Assembly (NCBI GenBank): GCA_027604005.1
Contig: JADGJT010000175.1
Coordinates: forward strand, 1 to 44,369
Direction: 5' to 3'
From: Dinochytrium kinnereticum
Lineage: Eukaryota; Chytridiomycota; Chytridiomycetes; Chytridiales; Chytridiaceae
DNA length: 44,369 bases
Notes under the pieces: model-generated
Seen by the model: only the letters and a program-made list of their open reading frames with translations
What the model was told of the DNA's origin: nothing
The model's database searches: none
Made by a program: the position numbers and the translations under genes
Shown here: in pieces, positions 1-14,072 of the stretch
Position numbering within the stretch: the first letter of the stretch is position 1
Layout of the letters: each line of letters begins with the position of its first letter

Positions 1-516
1 CTTTCGTAAAGCGAAGTTAATCTAGCTGCCAGCCCCAAGTTTCTTGCTGTTTGGACCATATTTAACATAGAAGAAAGGAAAAAGTGCCTGGCATGACATG
101 ATAGCTTGAGATAGGTACGGTTCTTTGCCCGATAATCCTTGTCGAATTCGGCCATGAAGCGTGGACCAATAAGCGGTGGAAATATGTGCTTTTATTTTTT
201 ATTTTGCACAATGGGTTTGGACCTTTCAGAAAGAAAGATGCAGAGCCCGACTCTGAATTTGCGTTAGTCTTGATTGCCATTGAACCCCTCTGGATTTTTT
301 TTTTTTTTTTTTTTTGAACAATATTATAATTATTCGGAGAGGAGTAACGAGCTGAGACTTATTCATGCAAAGTGATATTGAAAATGCGTTATGAAATGCA
401 TATTATATATTTACGTCAGTTCATGGTGTGTCCCTGGCATTTCACTTTCCACAGCTCTTTCTATTCCGTCCTTGGGCCCCCCTTATTCGATGGAGAATGG
501 TTACGCATAGATGAAC
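1..516. other. gene-free left end
   Basis: I see no supported gene here. The only long open frame (62-280, minus) is 72 codons and resembles nothing I know. The stretch is the 3' flank of the GMD gene and holds a run of about 21 T at 295-315. Confidence 0.6.
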
Positions 517-2321
<1,805 letters not shown>

Positions 2322-2374
2322 GTTTGCTTGTGTTTGTCACAATATTTCCAAAAGGTGACAATCATTTATTATTG

Positions 2375-4065
2375 TTACTGTAACATGCAATATCCTCACC
2401 CCGGCACCACACTCATCGCATTAGCTTGCGGCTCATCACCTCAACCCCTGACTATTCACCGAGATCCCCGCCGCAATACTCACCTTCAGCACCTCATCAA
2501 CAAGCAGCGCCTCACTGCTCTCAAACAGCGTCCATTTGTCACTCGGCAATTCCTTCAATGCACTCTTCACATGCCCAAGCTGCGTTGAATGTCTCTGATC
2601 CGCTGCTTCCCTTTTTTCTCCACCAGGTCCTAGCATCGTTACATCTCGAATAAAAATCTTCAGAAATCGATCAGGGTGCGCCCCGTAGAGAGCAGCGGAG
2701 ATCTCGGCATCTTTTTCACCAGAGTCGCCTACGAATACGAATTTTCGTTTGGGAAAATGCTGTCGTTTAAAGTTTTTGGGTTTTTTTTTTGTGCGTTCAG
2801 TGTTAAAAAAAGGGAGGCTATGTATAAAAGTGCTATGGGTGTTGTACTTACTTCGAGGATTTGCTTTATATTTGCAATCTTATACGATCGTGTTGATAAA
2901 TTTCCTGGTGCCCAAACATCTCTCAAGTTTAGAGATCCAAGAGGAAAATGATGGCTGATCATAAAGTTCAATATAGTCGGGAAAAGTTGATAAGGGGACG
3001 CTGAGACGTAATGAATCGCCACGTCCTTTGTTCGAAAGTATTGATACGCATCTGACATGCCTGGAACAGGAATACCGTCGCCGTAGAAAGCAGATTTGAT
3101 GGCTGCTCTTTTGCCCATGTGAACGTCGCTTTCCTTTGAATTTAGTGTTAACACATGTCATGTGAAAAGTGATGGGGCGGGCCAATGAGAAAGTACCTTG
3201 ATGGTGTCGTCCAAGTCACTTATTAAAGAGACACCTTCATCAGGAATAAGGTCCAGTGTTGAAAAGGCACATGCTCCACTATGATTTCCTGCAAAAGCAC
3301 AAGTCAAAAGCAACATTAACATCATTTTCCACCTCTTCAATATAAAATCCCACCTGCACATTTGTACGCAATAATCTGAACCTGTGAATGATTGAAAACA
3401 GCTGGATCAGCATCTTCCCTCCATTTCTTCACAATCTCCCACCCCAGGTCAACAGTCAACGAAAATAACCCCGTCGGCTGCGTCGTGACCAAAAAGACGG
3501 GCTTCCCTTTTACAAGACTCTCAACTTCCTTCATCTCCATCTTCTTCACCTCCTCAACCCTCTTCAGCGGAGCTAATCCCAAAACCGCAATCCTAACATT
3601 CACAGTCTGCAACCCCCTAGAAAAAAAAAGTCCAGCTCGTTCATCCAGGTAGTCGCCTTTTTTCCCATCAGAAGGTGCAACGGTGAGCATTCTTGATATT
3701 CCAACTACAAATCTTTTTCGTAGCGACCCAGGTTTTTCAATGCATATCCATCCTTTTACGTTAAGCTGCCAATTCCCCTCTTCAATCTCTTCGACAGCCG
3801 ACGCAAAAGACGTATCAGAATCCATTACTGAACTCGATTCTTCTCCCGGGGTAGTAGACATAACCCCGCCTTTGGGTGGTAGCGTTTTCTGCGCCGTATC
3901 ATCCTTAGTGTCTCCCAATTCAATTGTGCTGCCATAGACGGCGGATTGGTGGTGTTGGTATCCGTAAGATGGGAAGAGAAACAGCGAAACGATCTCATTA
4001 GATTGGACGTCGGACTCCTTAGCAGTCTCGGGAGGCACGACATCCGCCGTCGTTATCTCGCTCAT
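2375..4065 (-). CDS. APP1: APP1-like phosphatidate phosphatase
   Basis: Predicted Mg-dependent phosphatidate phosphatase of the yeast App1 (DUF2183) family, which makes diacylglycerol at cortical actin and endocytic sites. Exons: 4065-3354, 3288-3197, 3133-2852, 2759-2484 and a final stop-only exon 2377-2375; 454 aa. The HAD-type motif DLDDTIK is at about 262-268, VSASPY at about 312-317 and GDSGEKD at about 372-378. The first 235 residues hold the less conserved N-terminal domain with an acidic, Ser-rich stretch. It is shorter than the roughly 590-residue yeast protein and lacks its long C-terminal tail. The last splice joins AAG to TAA, so the stop sits directly after an intron. If that intron is kept, the frame adds 15 residues and stops at 2436. 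The domain call is firm; activity is inferred from family. Confidence 0.9.
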
Positions 4066-4541
4066 GGCGATGGCGAGCTAATTCTTTTTTTGGGGTGGCC
4101 GTGCGACAAAAGGCAGAATGCGGCGTAGCGGTCTGCCGCATAAAAGAAGACATTACGACAACTTTCACTACAAGGAAAGAGCTGGGATCATCCTGAACGA
4201 AAGAAAACACGGTGTGCGGCCCCCACACTAATCTCTGTAATAAATAAAGCGAATATCTCGTAGACCACAGCTTCTCAGGTCCCCATACAGGTCAAATCCC
4301 AACCTGGCCTTCAACTGATTCATCTCCATAAGCTCCCCACTTAAACATTTTCATCAACATTGTAGCGTGCTGGTTGCAACCTTCATAACTTTTTCTTCAA
4401 TGTCGTATCGTGTTAATTGTAACCAGCTTCACATCAGCGCCACTTCATCTAACGCCCTGAGGTGTTACTCGTATCTTTCCGAGATTGGCTTTATGTTCAA
4501 AAAACGCGAAGTAAAATGGTCGGATGTATAGGGTCACGTTT
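4066..4541. other. intergenic, APP1 upstream and PEP7 downstream
   Basis: This 476-bp spacer lies between two genes on the same strand. It should hold the APP1 promoter and the PEP7 3' end. I see no further gene or clear element in it. Confidence 0.5.
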
Positions 4542-7459
4542 CTATCTTTTATTACCAGGGCTCTCACTCTCCCCACTCATCAAAATCTCGACCTCCCTCT
4601 TTACCCTATCCACCTCGGTAACAACCTCACTCAACGCCTCCTTCAACATAGCAACGTCCTCCAACTTCCGTCGTCTCGTCGCGTCCTCAATAAACGCTCT
4701 CAGTTGTTCCTCTTGTGTTTCCATGGCTGCTAAAGTGGTTCTGGCCGATTCAAGGCGTCGCTGATCTTCAGCTGACAAAGGTATCTTGCCATTTGTATCG
4801 TGGAATTGAAGCTCTTTGGTTGTGCGAGGCATCATATGGAGGGTGAACATGTTGTTTTGAAGGTACTGGACAGATGAGACGTGGATATTGTCTTGCAGTT
4901 TTCTTAATGACGGGCTTTCGGTTGGAAGGAGTTTGATGCGTTTCCTAAGGGAGGAGAGAACGTGAAAATCAGATCCAACAAATGACTGCGCAAGTAGCAG
5001 ATAAGGCGTAAGAGAGCAGCATTAAACTTACCCAATCTTTTCAATCTCTGAAAAGTGATCCAAAAGTGTTTTTCGGTACCGAGACGCCATGACATATTCT
5101 CGATCTTCTGCCTTAATCTCATCCGCATTTCTAAAATAATCAAGTACAATCAATCAAAAAAAAGCCTATCAAAAATAAAAAGTAAAAATTATACAAAAAC
5201 ACACTTCAACGCCAATATCATGCTATTGAACTTGGGGAGCAACTCTTCCACCGCCGCCTTATTCTTGCAAATAGCCTTAACAAAGACAACGGAAAGAATC
5301 AGAACATGTTTAACCACGGGACACTGCCTTCTACTGGCTTGCTTACCTGATAAAGCTTCACAACAGGAGGAGGACCAGCATCGATCGCAGCAGCTTCTTG
5401 GCGTCTAAAGCAGCAAAAAAATCGGAAAGACATGAATACCACACCACAGCTTAGCTCTAACCCTACCTTTTAACTAGTGTCCTACAATTTTTGCAAGCCT
5501 TAATCTCGCCGGGAGACGGTATCGTGTCAGTGTCCGCGCCAAAAGCTGGATATATTTTGGTAGCACGTAGGTTAGCCCAAACGTTCCCAGCATTAAAGAC
5601 AAAAAGACGTCCCGACACAGTTCAATTACCTTTTGCTGTAGACTTTACTGGGGGTAAAGGGATATTCCCCGAGCAAGTATCATTGCCACAAACAACTCTC
5701 CCACATAGTCGGCAATGATGCCGTCGATTTGTTAAGGAGTTGAATGAGTGACTGGTTTGTATTAAGAAGGCGGAGCTTTATTTGACCAAAACTACAGAAA
5801 CGCAGAAAAAACTGTATACTTACGTGCAGTATGGGCATTTTGAGACCGCGCTATCCTCTTCCCATGATACAACGCTTTGGTCAATATCTATACATGAATG
5901 TAACCCGTTAAAATTGGATGGAATTAAAATAACACAATAAATCACTTACGTCTCTTTCCTAGGGCGGTCATTGTAGATATGGATGAGCGTTTGTTGGCGA
6001 CAGAGTTGTCTTCGGTGTATAGAGACGATAGCTATGCATTGAATTTAATTTGGTAAGAATAATGGACCATTATCAAGGCCACGCAAACTATCCCAACCTT
6101 TTCGAGTCTTTTCATGATTCTGTTTGCTTCAAGGTTAACTTGATCAACAAGTCCTTTTCGATGCTTGAGGTAAGAGGAGGTCTTGTGTCGTGACACACCT
6201 AATATGCAATAACAGTGTAGGGAATACTCAATACCTTTCAAAAAAAAAAGCAAAACAGAACAGGAACAGAGGAAACAACAGCAAAGCAGACATCCAATTT
6301 TTTGCATTCAAATACCAAATTCGGGACTTTCGTCATTCAAAATGTGAACTCTCTTACCTGCAAAGTCACGATACCCATCTCTACCTCCGTAACAGCCCTC
6401 ACATACCCGGCACCAAACCCCCTTGACAGGATCATGTTTGGCGTCCTCCACCGCAAGTCTCATCTGGAAGGACGTATGGGCATCGCAAAAAAGTCTCCCG
6501 CATCTCCTACAATTCTGTCTTCCATGTCCTCCCAGGTTACCAACCTTCAATCCAAGAGGTTTTCCACACCCGTTCATCGCACATACATCCACCCCACTAG
6601 GGTTACCCTTGTGCCAATGTTTCCGTGTGACGGCTTCTTCTCCAATTGCAGTCTCTCCAACCGGTCCAGCAGCCAAGACGTTCAGTATTCCGTTGCTATC
6701 ATATTGTTCGGGAGTGGACGATAAGCCTGTGGGACTTGACGGGCCTGATCCGTTTGTATCGTTTAACTCAAAACCCCCGCGCCCCCCCACAGCTCCGGTA
6801 ATAGCCTTATCAAGTCGGTCAAAAGATAGAGTAGCCTTTTGAGCAGTGTTTTGCATGGCTTTTGCGGCAGTGCGCTGGGTTTTGCGAAACCATGTCATGA
6901 TACGATCGCCTATATCTTCTTCTTCGCGGTGAGCATCGTCGAGGTGTTGGTTAAGTTGGTAGAGGGTTAGACAGTCTTCGGCTGGTTTCAAGTCGGAATT
7001 CGATTGATTCCAGTGAGAGGGTAGAGATTTAGTATGACATCGTCTGAATGCGGCAAAAGAATAATTGCTAAAAGAAGTTCATGTAGGAGCTGCCATTCGC
7101 AAATTGCAATACTTGCAGTCTACGTTTACAAGGTATCCCACCTCCACCTCCACCACCATCCAAATTCCACCCAAACACCTACCACATATAGGGCAAATAA
7201 ACGTCGATGATCCAGCATTCGAAGAAGATGCAGTCTGGCTGAAAGAAATCGTATCCAGCGACTGCGAATGATGCAGCAGACGCGGCGGTGAAGGAGCGGG
7301 AGAATCGGTTGATGATGCATTGCTAGCTATTGAAACGGGCGACCTGTTTCCCGCCGACGAAGTCGAAGTCGGAGGTGGACCAGACGGTGAGGAAGAGACG
7401 GATACTCGACGCGGGAATGGGTTGTAACCGCTCGCCGAGGTAGGCCGGTTTTGGCTCAT
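4542..7459 (-). CDS. PEP7: PEP7/VAC1 (rabenosyn-type) endosomal tether
   Basis: Multivalent adaptor that binds PI3P, Rab5-type GTPases and SM/SNARE proteins for Golgi-to-endosome vesicle fusion. Exons: 7459-7183, 6981-6358, 6198-6098, 6031-5950, 5887-5824, 5751-5630, 5545-5467, 5404-5347, 5275-5205, 5130-5032, 4944-4542; 659 aa. After a Ser/Pro-rich N-terminus comes a C2H2 finger (C89, C92, H105, H110). Next is a first FYVE-like finger with Cys/His ligands at about 226, 231, 250, 253, 258, 261, 283, 286 and 289. The second FYVE finger carries the RRHHCR motif at 392-397 between CPYC and a later CKNC pair. The C-terminal 130 residues are charged and coiled-coil-like. Two FYVE modules plus the C2H2 finger match yeast Pep7. 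Start chosen at ATG 7459; an in-frame ATG at 7522 would add 21 residues. Confidence 0.93.
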
Positions 7460-7649
7460 CGCACTGGCCTCTTTGGCAATCCTACCTTGTGCGACGCCGT
7501 GGCGATATCTCAATTGTCGCATTGATACCGCATACTGTCTCGTTCTTCGTCAGCGGGGGAAATAAGGTCTTGCTTCATTAACGTATGCCAGCGCGTGTTT
7601 TGCACAGGCTGCCGCGCTATCGGCGGATTTGATTTATTCACCGCCAAAA

Positions 7650-10521
7650 CTACTCAAGCATCTTTGTCCAGTCGAACTTGGAGAACGCCTTCATAAACAC
7701 CTGTGCTCTCCGCACGTTGTCAGCTGAGTTGGCTCGCTTAGGCCTCCGCCATTTATCTGGAGACAGATCCATCATACTCGCTATCACTTGCTAAAATACA
7801 CCAAAAACAAATCGAGTCAAAAAAGCAAACCAGCAAATCCCCACGGCAGAACTGAACATACCCTTCCAAACCACTCCTCCCAACTGTGTCCTTCTTCAAT
7901 AACATGACCATATCCCTTATTAGGATCAAACCAAACGTGAAAAAAGGGAAGCTCCTTCGTTAGCGACCGGCGAAACCCGGTTTTTGATGTATCGATAAGC
8001 TTTCGGTGTTGGGACCACTCCTCTTCTGAGCTATTGATTGCTTCCTATACCGAGGCAAAGGGAAGATATCAGTATATTAAGCGCGATGCAAGCAAGAACC
8101 TTGAAATAAGCAGGCGCCAGGTCGAATTTATCCTGGGGGATAGGAATGCACTCGATAAAGGTATGCCTGTGCCACTTCAGATTGATGACTTGCTCGATAA
8201 ATATGACGCCGTTCCCAAGCTCCCAGTTCATCTGGATCAAACATTTCATAAAGTTCTGCAAAACCAAAAGGGAAAAGGGGTTGAGCGACGGAGGACTACC
8301 ACTGCCAGATGATATTCATCAGCATTTCATACCCGAATCTCATCCCATACATCGTCTTCGCATTCTAATGTCGTCAAAGCATGCTGAATAGGAACGATAA
8401 GGCAGTGATACGGAACCATGTCGATGAAGTTGGGAAGGCCAAGGTAAGTTTTTGTTCCAGATGCTAGGACATGTGTTTTTGGAGGCTGAGAATCTTGCCA
8501 ACAAAACGAGCAGTTTTCCTGAGCCGCCTGTGCCTTTTTGTAGTCTATTCAAAAGCATAATCAATAAGAAAATACAACAAGAGTTTGAGAGCGAAGGCCC
8601 TCACCAGTGATCGCTCGCTGCCTCTGATGCGTGTTGGAAGCTGAAGGCTTCTTCGCAAAGTTATCCGCTCGCTCATCCATATAATCCAAACCCTCTTTAT
8701 AAGTGATATCCTTTGCAATCTGATTTGCAAACTGCTGATCGTAATTATCACTAGAGCTCATTTTTTCACGAAGAAGAAGCTGGCTAATGTTGGTATCTTC
8801 GTCAGCGTCTCCCGTGTCCTGATTAACAAAAAAAGACGATAGAATGTAAATCATAGAAAGTCTGTATAGTATAGCTACATACTGCTTGTTTCCGCTTTCG
8901 ACGGTTTCCAGGAAGAAGTCGCGAAGGCCCTCCCTCGCCAACGTCCTGCAATCGTCCCCGACTATCTATGGTCGGTACCACTACAACATCCTAGTTCAAT
9001 AGATTAAAATTATAACCCTCGCAAGCTTGAAATTCCTTACATTCTCCGACTTTCTCTCCCCGGCAGCCGCTCCTGCTCTCTCAACATCTCTTTCCAAACT
9101 CTCATACCTCTCTTTCAACTTTGGATCTTCATCCATACCCATAATGCTCGCCTTCAAAAGCTTCGCCTGAATCCTATTCATCTCATCTCGCGCTGCCACA
9201 ACATCTATAGGTGGTCTAGCATCAGCATCTTCCACAGTAGAAGGTATCGAAGCTTTTGGAACGTATGCTTGAGGGATGGTGGGTGGGATCTTCGAGGGTT
9301 GCGAAGGCAGAGAAGAGGGAAGATGGCTAGAACGCTTGTCAAAGTTTTTTTCTGCGTGGGTGAGCGGAGCTTTCGAATCGTCATTTCGCCTTCTGCGACC
9401 GAATTCATCCATATCGGGGTCTCTGGTTTCTGGCTTTTTAAATTCTGCGCTTGAATGGAACCTTTCGCTGGAGGATGCGGGGTGACGCCATGATGCGTCG
9501 CGGTCTCGTCCTCCTCCTTCACGTCCACTTCCTTTCCTGTTGTCCAGAAATTCGCGCTCCCTTCTAGCCTCATCGAATTCTTCCAACGTCTACATAAATG
9601 CGAGTAAGTTTAGAGGGCATCTTATCAATCACAGGTTGGTTCGAATCTGATCAAATTTAATGTGAAGGGGGGACAGGCTGTTAACATACACCATAACGCT
9701 CCAACGCAACCTCCTCTAGAGGCCGATCCTCGCGTTCTGAGATCTCAAACACCTTCTTCAACTTGATCATTCTCCATGTGGAGCCGCCATCTCCAAATTG
9801 TATCTTTTTCTTCGGCGGCTCTGAACGGAGGAGGGAACGTTGTTTTTTAGCCATGGAATTCCAAGACTATGCTCAAGATAAAAAAAAAAAAAAAAGAACA
9901 ATTCAAGTGTTGAAACTTTCAGGACCCACCTCCTATTTGCGCATCGCTTTCCTCTGTCGGGAGACCAGACCCACCCTGAGCAAAGAACGGGTTCAACTCC
10001 CTTTCCTTCCGAATGGCCTATTACGAATAGCTATCAGATTCCCAGTTTAGCAACCCAAAAGACCCAGACCTCTTTCCGCTTCGCTTCAATAACCCTGGGG
10101 TCATTATCTGTATTCTTCTCCATCACCCTAAACGGGTTGGACTCTGGCGCCATCATCCAATCTCTCTCTGGAGCATCCGTTTTTGTCAGCGATGCATTCA
10201 TCCAGTCATCCCTTTGAGCCACGGGCCCCGAGTTCACGTCCACCCCGTCCCCAGCTATTGGGCGTTCAACCCACTCGTCTTCATCAATCGCAGCCAGGTT
10301 TTGATGCGTTTGGATAACATCTTCGGAGTCCGAGGAATCAGAGTGTTGATGCTTCTTCTTTTTGTGCTCCTTCTTCTCCTTCTTCTCCTTCTTGGATTTT
10401 TTTTCCTAAGTACAAGGATGCGATCAGAATGGGAATAGGATAAATGGTTCATGTTGCCTTTCAGCATCGCATGCGATGTCCGCGAAAGCCTTGAACTCAC
10501 CTTCTTGTCCTTCTTACCCAT
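7650..10521 (-). CDS. CWF19: CWF19-like spliceosome/lariat factor
   Basis: Late spliceosome component of the Cwf19/CWF19L2 family, linked to the debranching and intron-lariat stage in the nucleus. Exons: 10521-10501, 10405-10070, 10017-9930, 9820-9690, 9589-9041, 8990-8883, 8818-8605, 8544-8333, 8255-8100, 8044-7862, 7790-7650; 712 aa. The first 30 residues are a Lys/Glu-rich, probably nuclear tract. ELNPFF and GDGGSTWRM are the conserved N-terminal blocks. The HIT-like CwfJ C-terminal domain 1 starts at CSFC (about 493) and contains THVLASGTKTYLGLP and the HCLIVPIQH block. Domain 2 has FHVWFDPNKGYGHVIEE near 620-640. Exon 1 is only 21 nt and encodes MGKKDKK. The donor after exon 2 (GTCTGG) is weak, but the frame and a CTAAAC branch site support it. 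Confidence 0.94.
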
Positions 10522-11456
10522 ACTGTATTTTTTTCCAAGTGACAACCTCGCAGAGGTCAATACCTGAAGGACTCGGAATGGATAAGGATTGCAAGGGTTG
10601 AATGCACAATTCATTTTATTGCTTCGGTTGCATGCCACTAGCACTCATGCACCGCAGCTCTTTCCAAGTATAGGCTTTCATCATCCTATACTTGGAAAAG
10701 AGCTGCGGTGATCTGCTTTTTAACATAGATGTTTTGAATCGAAAGCGCAACATGCTAGTATTTTTAACGAGAGACGAGCCTTACTTTGGCCGCAAAGTCA
10801 GGCAAGCATGCCAATCAAGTCGTTGGCAAAAAGAAATGCAAACTTTGTGCCTGACACTAACCGAGCTTACGCTAACCTCAGGCCTGGATTGCGTCAAAAT
10901 AACAGACATGCCCTCAGCGCTAAATGGACCCCAAATAAACTTGGGTCGATCGCGTAAAAAAAAAAATTGTGCAGTCGTTCTGAATGTAAATAATGATATG
11001 GCAAGTGACGTGTGTAAAGGTAAAAAATATACTTTGAGCCCTTCGGCTTTATTGTGGACGGTAGCCAGAAGAGGTGTGGCTGTGGGAAGGGCTTCACCAT
11101 TTGAACGATGGAAGTAAGATGAGTAAATAGTGAAAAGGCCAAAATCCTCTACCTATTTCTTTCATGGCCTTAAAACACTGGAGTGAAATGAGTGGCAGAC
11201 GTTCAACTATCGAGCAGGGGCTGTTGATGTCTATGTCGCCTGTCGGGACAATGAAAGGAAGGCCAGTGATTAAGATCAATAAAGCCATTTACATATCCCC
11301 TTGGGCTTGGCTGGTGACCATTTTCAGGGAGATAAACATGCATAACAAATCTATTTATTATTAAAACGACGAAAAACTGTAATGAATAAGAACAAAAAAA
11401 AATAATAATTATATTGAGAAATAACCCCAATATCTCTTCATATACAACTAAAAGGT
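10522..11456. other. long non-coding interval upstream of CWF19
   Basis: The 935 bp lie between the CWF19 start and the PPR stop, both on the minus strand. An open frame at 10692-11117 (plus) has 141 codons but no recognisable family, and its composition does not look coding. The clear feature is the hairpin at 10650-10710. Confidence 0.55.
10650..10710. repeat. near-perfect inverted repeat (hairpin)
   Basis: The left arm 10650-10674 and right arm 10685-10710 are exact reverse complements except for one extra A/T in the right arm. A 10-nt loop (10675-10684) separates them. RNA from either strand would form a stem of about 25 bp with a single bulge. It lies about 130 bp upstream of the CWF19 ATG. 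Confidence 0.93.
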
Positions 11457-14072
11457 TCATTGATGTGTGATTCTAGGCATGGAATATCCTAGTCGCTCAG
11501 CCTTCAAATCATTCTGATCCTCTCCTCCCCAATTCTCAAAGTCAAAGTCCTGCGGATAAGACAATGATTCAGACCAAGGAACAGCATGACGAAAACCTCC
11601 AGACCGCAAAGAATCACGGCGAGAACCACTATTCACTCTCCTCAAATCACCCTCCCTTCTCCTCCTCTTCACGCTCTTCCAAAACCGATCCCTAAACTCA
11701 TTATCAAAAGCGCAACCCCTCTTTTCTAAGCCCCGGAAAACCTTTACAGCATCTCCAACGTCCACTAAACTAAGCATCGGCCCCACCAACCCCATAGGTG
11801 GGTCCCATTCTCCACCCCCCTTTACGAAAAACTCCCAAAGCCTGATCAGGCCATCCCGGTCGTTGGTGTTTAGAAAGAACTTTACAAGCTGACACATGAT
11901 AACATGGTTGGGTTTGACGTTTTGGTCATCCATTTCGGCCAAAAGAAGTCGAATGCCTGGAAGATCTTTGTCGCGAACTATGGGGGTGAGAAGAGAGCTG
12001 AAGGTGTGAAGATCCGGACGGAGTTGAAGGTCGAGGAGAAGGTTGTAGATAGGTTTTAGGGATGAGAGGGTTGAGGATTTGCCTTGTGTAGATAGGAGGC
12101 CATTAAGCATACGGAGAGTGAGAGACTGATCATAAGTGATTGAAAGGTTGCTTAAAGCCGTTCGAATGTCCTCGCCATCCTTCAATGTTCCGTAAGCTTT
12201 CGCCAAAATTCGGATAGCCTGATGCCTGAGATCCTGAGCAGCAACTCCCTCTCTCCCCTTCCCCTCTCTTAGCATAGCCGAACACACAGCCACAGCTCCC
12301 TCCAGATCATCATGCTTTAAAAGATTCTCTGCGATATCCGTCAAAAGGGCAGCGTTGGGTTTAACACCCTTCCACCCCATCTCTCGAATCAAATCAAAAG
12401 CCTGATCACTCCGCCTTTGTCTAAACAAAAAGGACACAACAGTGGCATAAGATTTCGCATCAACGCAGTGAGAATGGAACGGGTCTCTGATGACCTTAAG
12501 AACTTCTTTAACATTCCTGGAGTGGACGTATGAATAAAGAATGGCATTGAAGGCCATTCGAGACATCTGCGTCTGCGTTCGATGGAGGTATCGATGAAAC
12601 TGAAGGACAGTGTAATGGTCTCCGCGACGGGCCAGCCGCCACAAAAGCCTTCCATAAGTCCATGGATGCAGTTGAAGGTTAAGATGACGAATCTGCCTCG
12701 CAACTTTCTGGAAACCAAGGTGATCCGTCTCGTCCAAGATCTTCATTACTATTGCGTCAAAGAGGTACTTGTCGGACCCCCAGGTTGGAAGGCCGGTTGC
12801 GGTGAAGACAATAGCGTCCCGAAGCATGGGTTTATCAGCGTTCAATTTCGCGTATTGCTTGAGAAGTTGAACGCCGAATGAGAGGAATCGCGGATCTGGT
12901 GACTGATGTGATGCCAAGTCTTCCGAAAGAGACGGAGGCTCGGGTGAGGGTGATGATGCTGGCGAAAGAGTGATACCAGCTTTCAAGACCAGATCGACGC
13001 ATGCAAGAGCGTCCTGCTGGTTCTCTTGACTCACGAGATGCTGTAAGAGATGGTTGGCCACAAACGGTGATGCCTTCCCGCCATTTTGAAGAATGGACCT
13101 GAAATGACGAAGGGCTGAAGAGACATCGTTCTTGCCAAGATACTGGGTGACCAGCACCTCAATAGCATCCGCATTCACATTCCCTTGCAGAGAAAGAGTG
13201 ATAGCCCTCTCGGCAGCCTCAAAATTATTCTTCCCAGTCAGCATGCTCAAAACCGTCGTCAAAGCCTTTGTCGAAGGTTTGTATCCAAAAACCGACAAGA
13301 CCTTCAACATTGCCATCGATTTCCGCGCATCAGCGTCTTGGCAAAATGACATCAATAGCGATTCCAGAGCAGCGTAGGAAGGAGTGAGGTTGGTTGATCT
13401 CATGAATCGTATGAGGGAAAGACAGTTGATGAACCGAGTATCGCCTTGGAACGACGTGAGGGTCTGTTGGTATTCGTCCATGGTGGGATGCCAGCCGCGA
13501 TCTGACATGAACTTGAAGATTGTGATGCACCGGGACGACGTTGATTTTGCGTCTTGCTTCACCAAAGTGGCGATGACTGATAACAAATCTGACCGCACCA
13601 GCAAAGACTTGGCCTCGTCATTGGAAAAAATCCAAGAACAAAGCCGCCAAATCTCCTCCGTGTCCTCTGTGTGCTTCAAAAGCCTTCGAAGCTCTACCAT
13701 CCAATCCCCTGGAGCATTCCCCACCGTGGACACAACATCAATCGCTGCCTTTCCTTCATCGTCAACCCCAATCGCCGAATCGGGAGAAGCTAATGACGCC
13801 ATATGCTTAGCAGCCTCAACCTCCAACTTTCTCCTTGAATTCAACAAGGAGCAAGCCATGAGTACCTGCACCACCACCATCAAAGTCCGAGTCGCCATCA
13901 ACGTTCTCCGCGACACCTCGTCTCCCTGAACGAGTCGTGCAGTGCGGAACCTCGCACTCCCACCCCCACTCCGTGGTTTTGACGCATGCTCTGCAACCGT
14001 CGTTGAAACTCTTCGAATCCCGTTCCGAAGGGTGAGGAGCAGCCATGGTCGGGGGTGCTGAAGCAACTTCAT
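11457..14072 (-). CDS. pentatricopeptide-repeat (PPR) protein, probably mitochondrial
   Basis: Predicted organellar RNA-binding protein acting in mRNA stability, processing or translation. The 871-codon frame is uninterrupted. The N-terminus is rich in Arg, Leu and Ser with few acidic residues in the first 40 positions, which fits a mitochondrial presequence. From about residue 150 the protein is a run of helix pairs spaced roughly 35 residues apart. Examples contain phrases such as CITIFKFMSDRGWHPTMDEY and LIREMGWKGVKPNAALLTDI, the typical PPR layout. The tail after about residue 800 is basic and disordered. It has no introns although its neighbours have many. It starts 89 bp from the divergent NSUN5 start, so the two may share a promoter. 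I cannot assign a named yeast or animal orthologue. Confidence 0.85.
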   Translation of the reverse strand: MKLLQHPRPWLLLTLRNGIRRVSTTVAEHASKPRSGGGSARFRTARLVQGDEVSRRTLMATRTLMVVVQVLMACSLLNSRRKLEVEAAKHMASLASPDSAIGVDDEGKAAIDVVSTVGNAPGDWMVELRRLLKHTEDTEEIWRLCSWIFSNDEAKSLLVRSDLLSVIATLVKQDAKSTSSRCITIFKFMSDRGWHPTMDEYQQTLTSFQGDTRFINCLSLIRFMRSTNLTPSYAALESLLMSFCQDADARKSMAMLKVLSVFGYKPSTKALTTVLSMLTGKNNFEAAERAITLSLQGNVNADAIEVLVTQYLGKNDVSSALRHFRSILQNGGKASPFVANHLLQHLVSQENQQDALACVDLVLKAGITLSPASSPSPEPPSLSEDLASHQSPDPRFLSFGVQLLKQYAKLNADKPMLRDAIVFTATGLPTWGSDKYLFDAIVMKILDETDHLGFQKVARQIRHLNLQLHPWTYGRLLWRLARRGDHYTVLQFHRYLHRTQTQMSRMAFNAILYSYVHSRNVKEVLKVIRDPFHSHCVDAKSYATVVSFLFRQRRSDQAFDLIREMGWKGVKPNAALLTDIAENLLKHDDLEGAVAVCSAMLREGKGREGVAAQDLRHQAIRILAKAYGTLKDGEDIRTALSNLSITYDQSLTLRMLNGLLSTQGKSSTLSSLKPIYNLLLDLQLRPDLHTFSSLLTPIVRDKDLPGIRLLLAEMDDQNVKPNHVIMCQLVKFFLNTNDRDGLIRLWEFFVKGGGEWDPPMGLVGPMLSLVDVGDAVKVFRGLEKRGCAFDNEFRDRFWKSVKRRRREGDLRRVNSGSRRDSLRSGGFRHAVPWSESLSYPQDFDFENWGGEDQNDLKAERLGYSMPRITHQ

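Noticed and set aside
10692..11117. 141-codon frame next to the hairpin
   Set aside because: No recognisable motif, no splice partners, mixed composition; likely chance.
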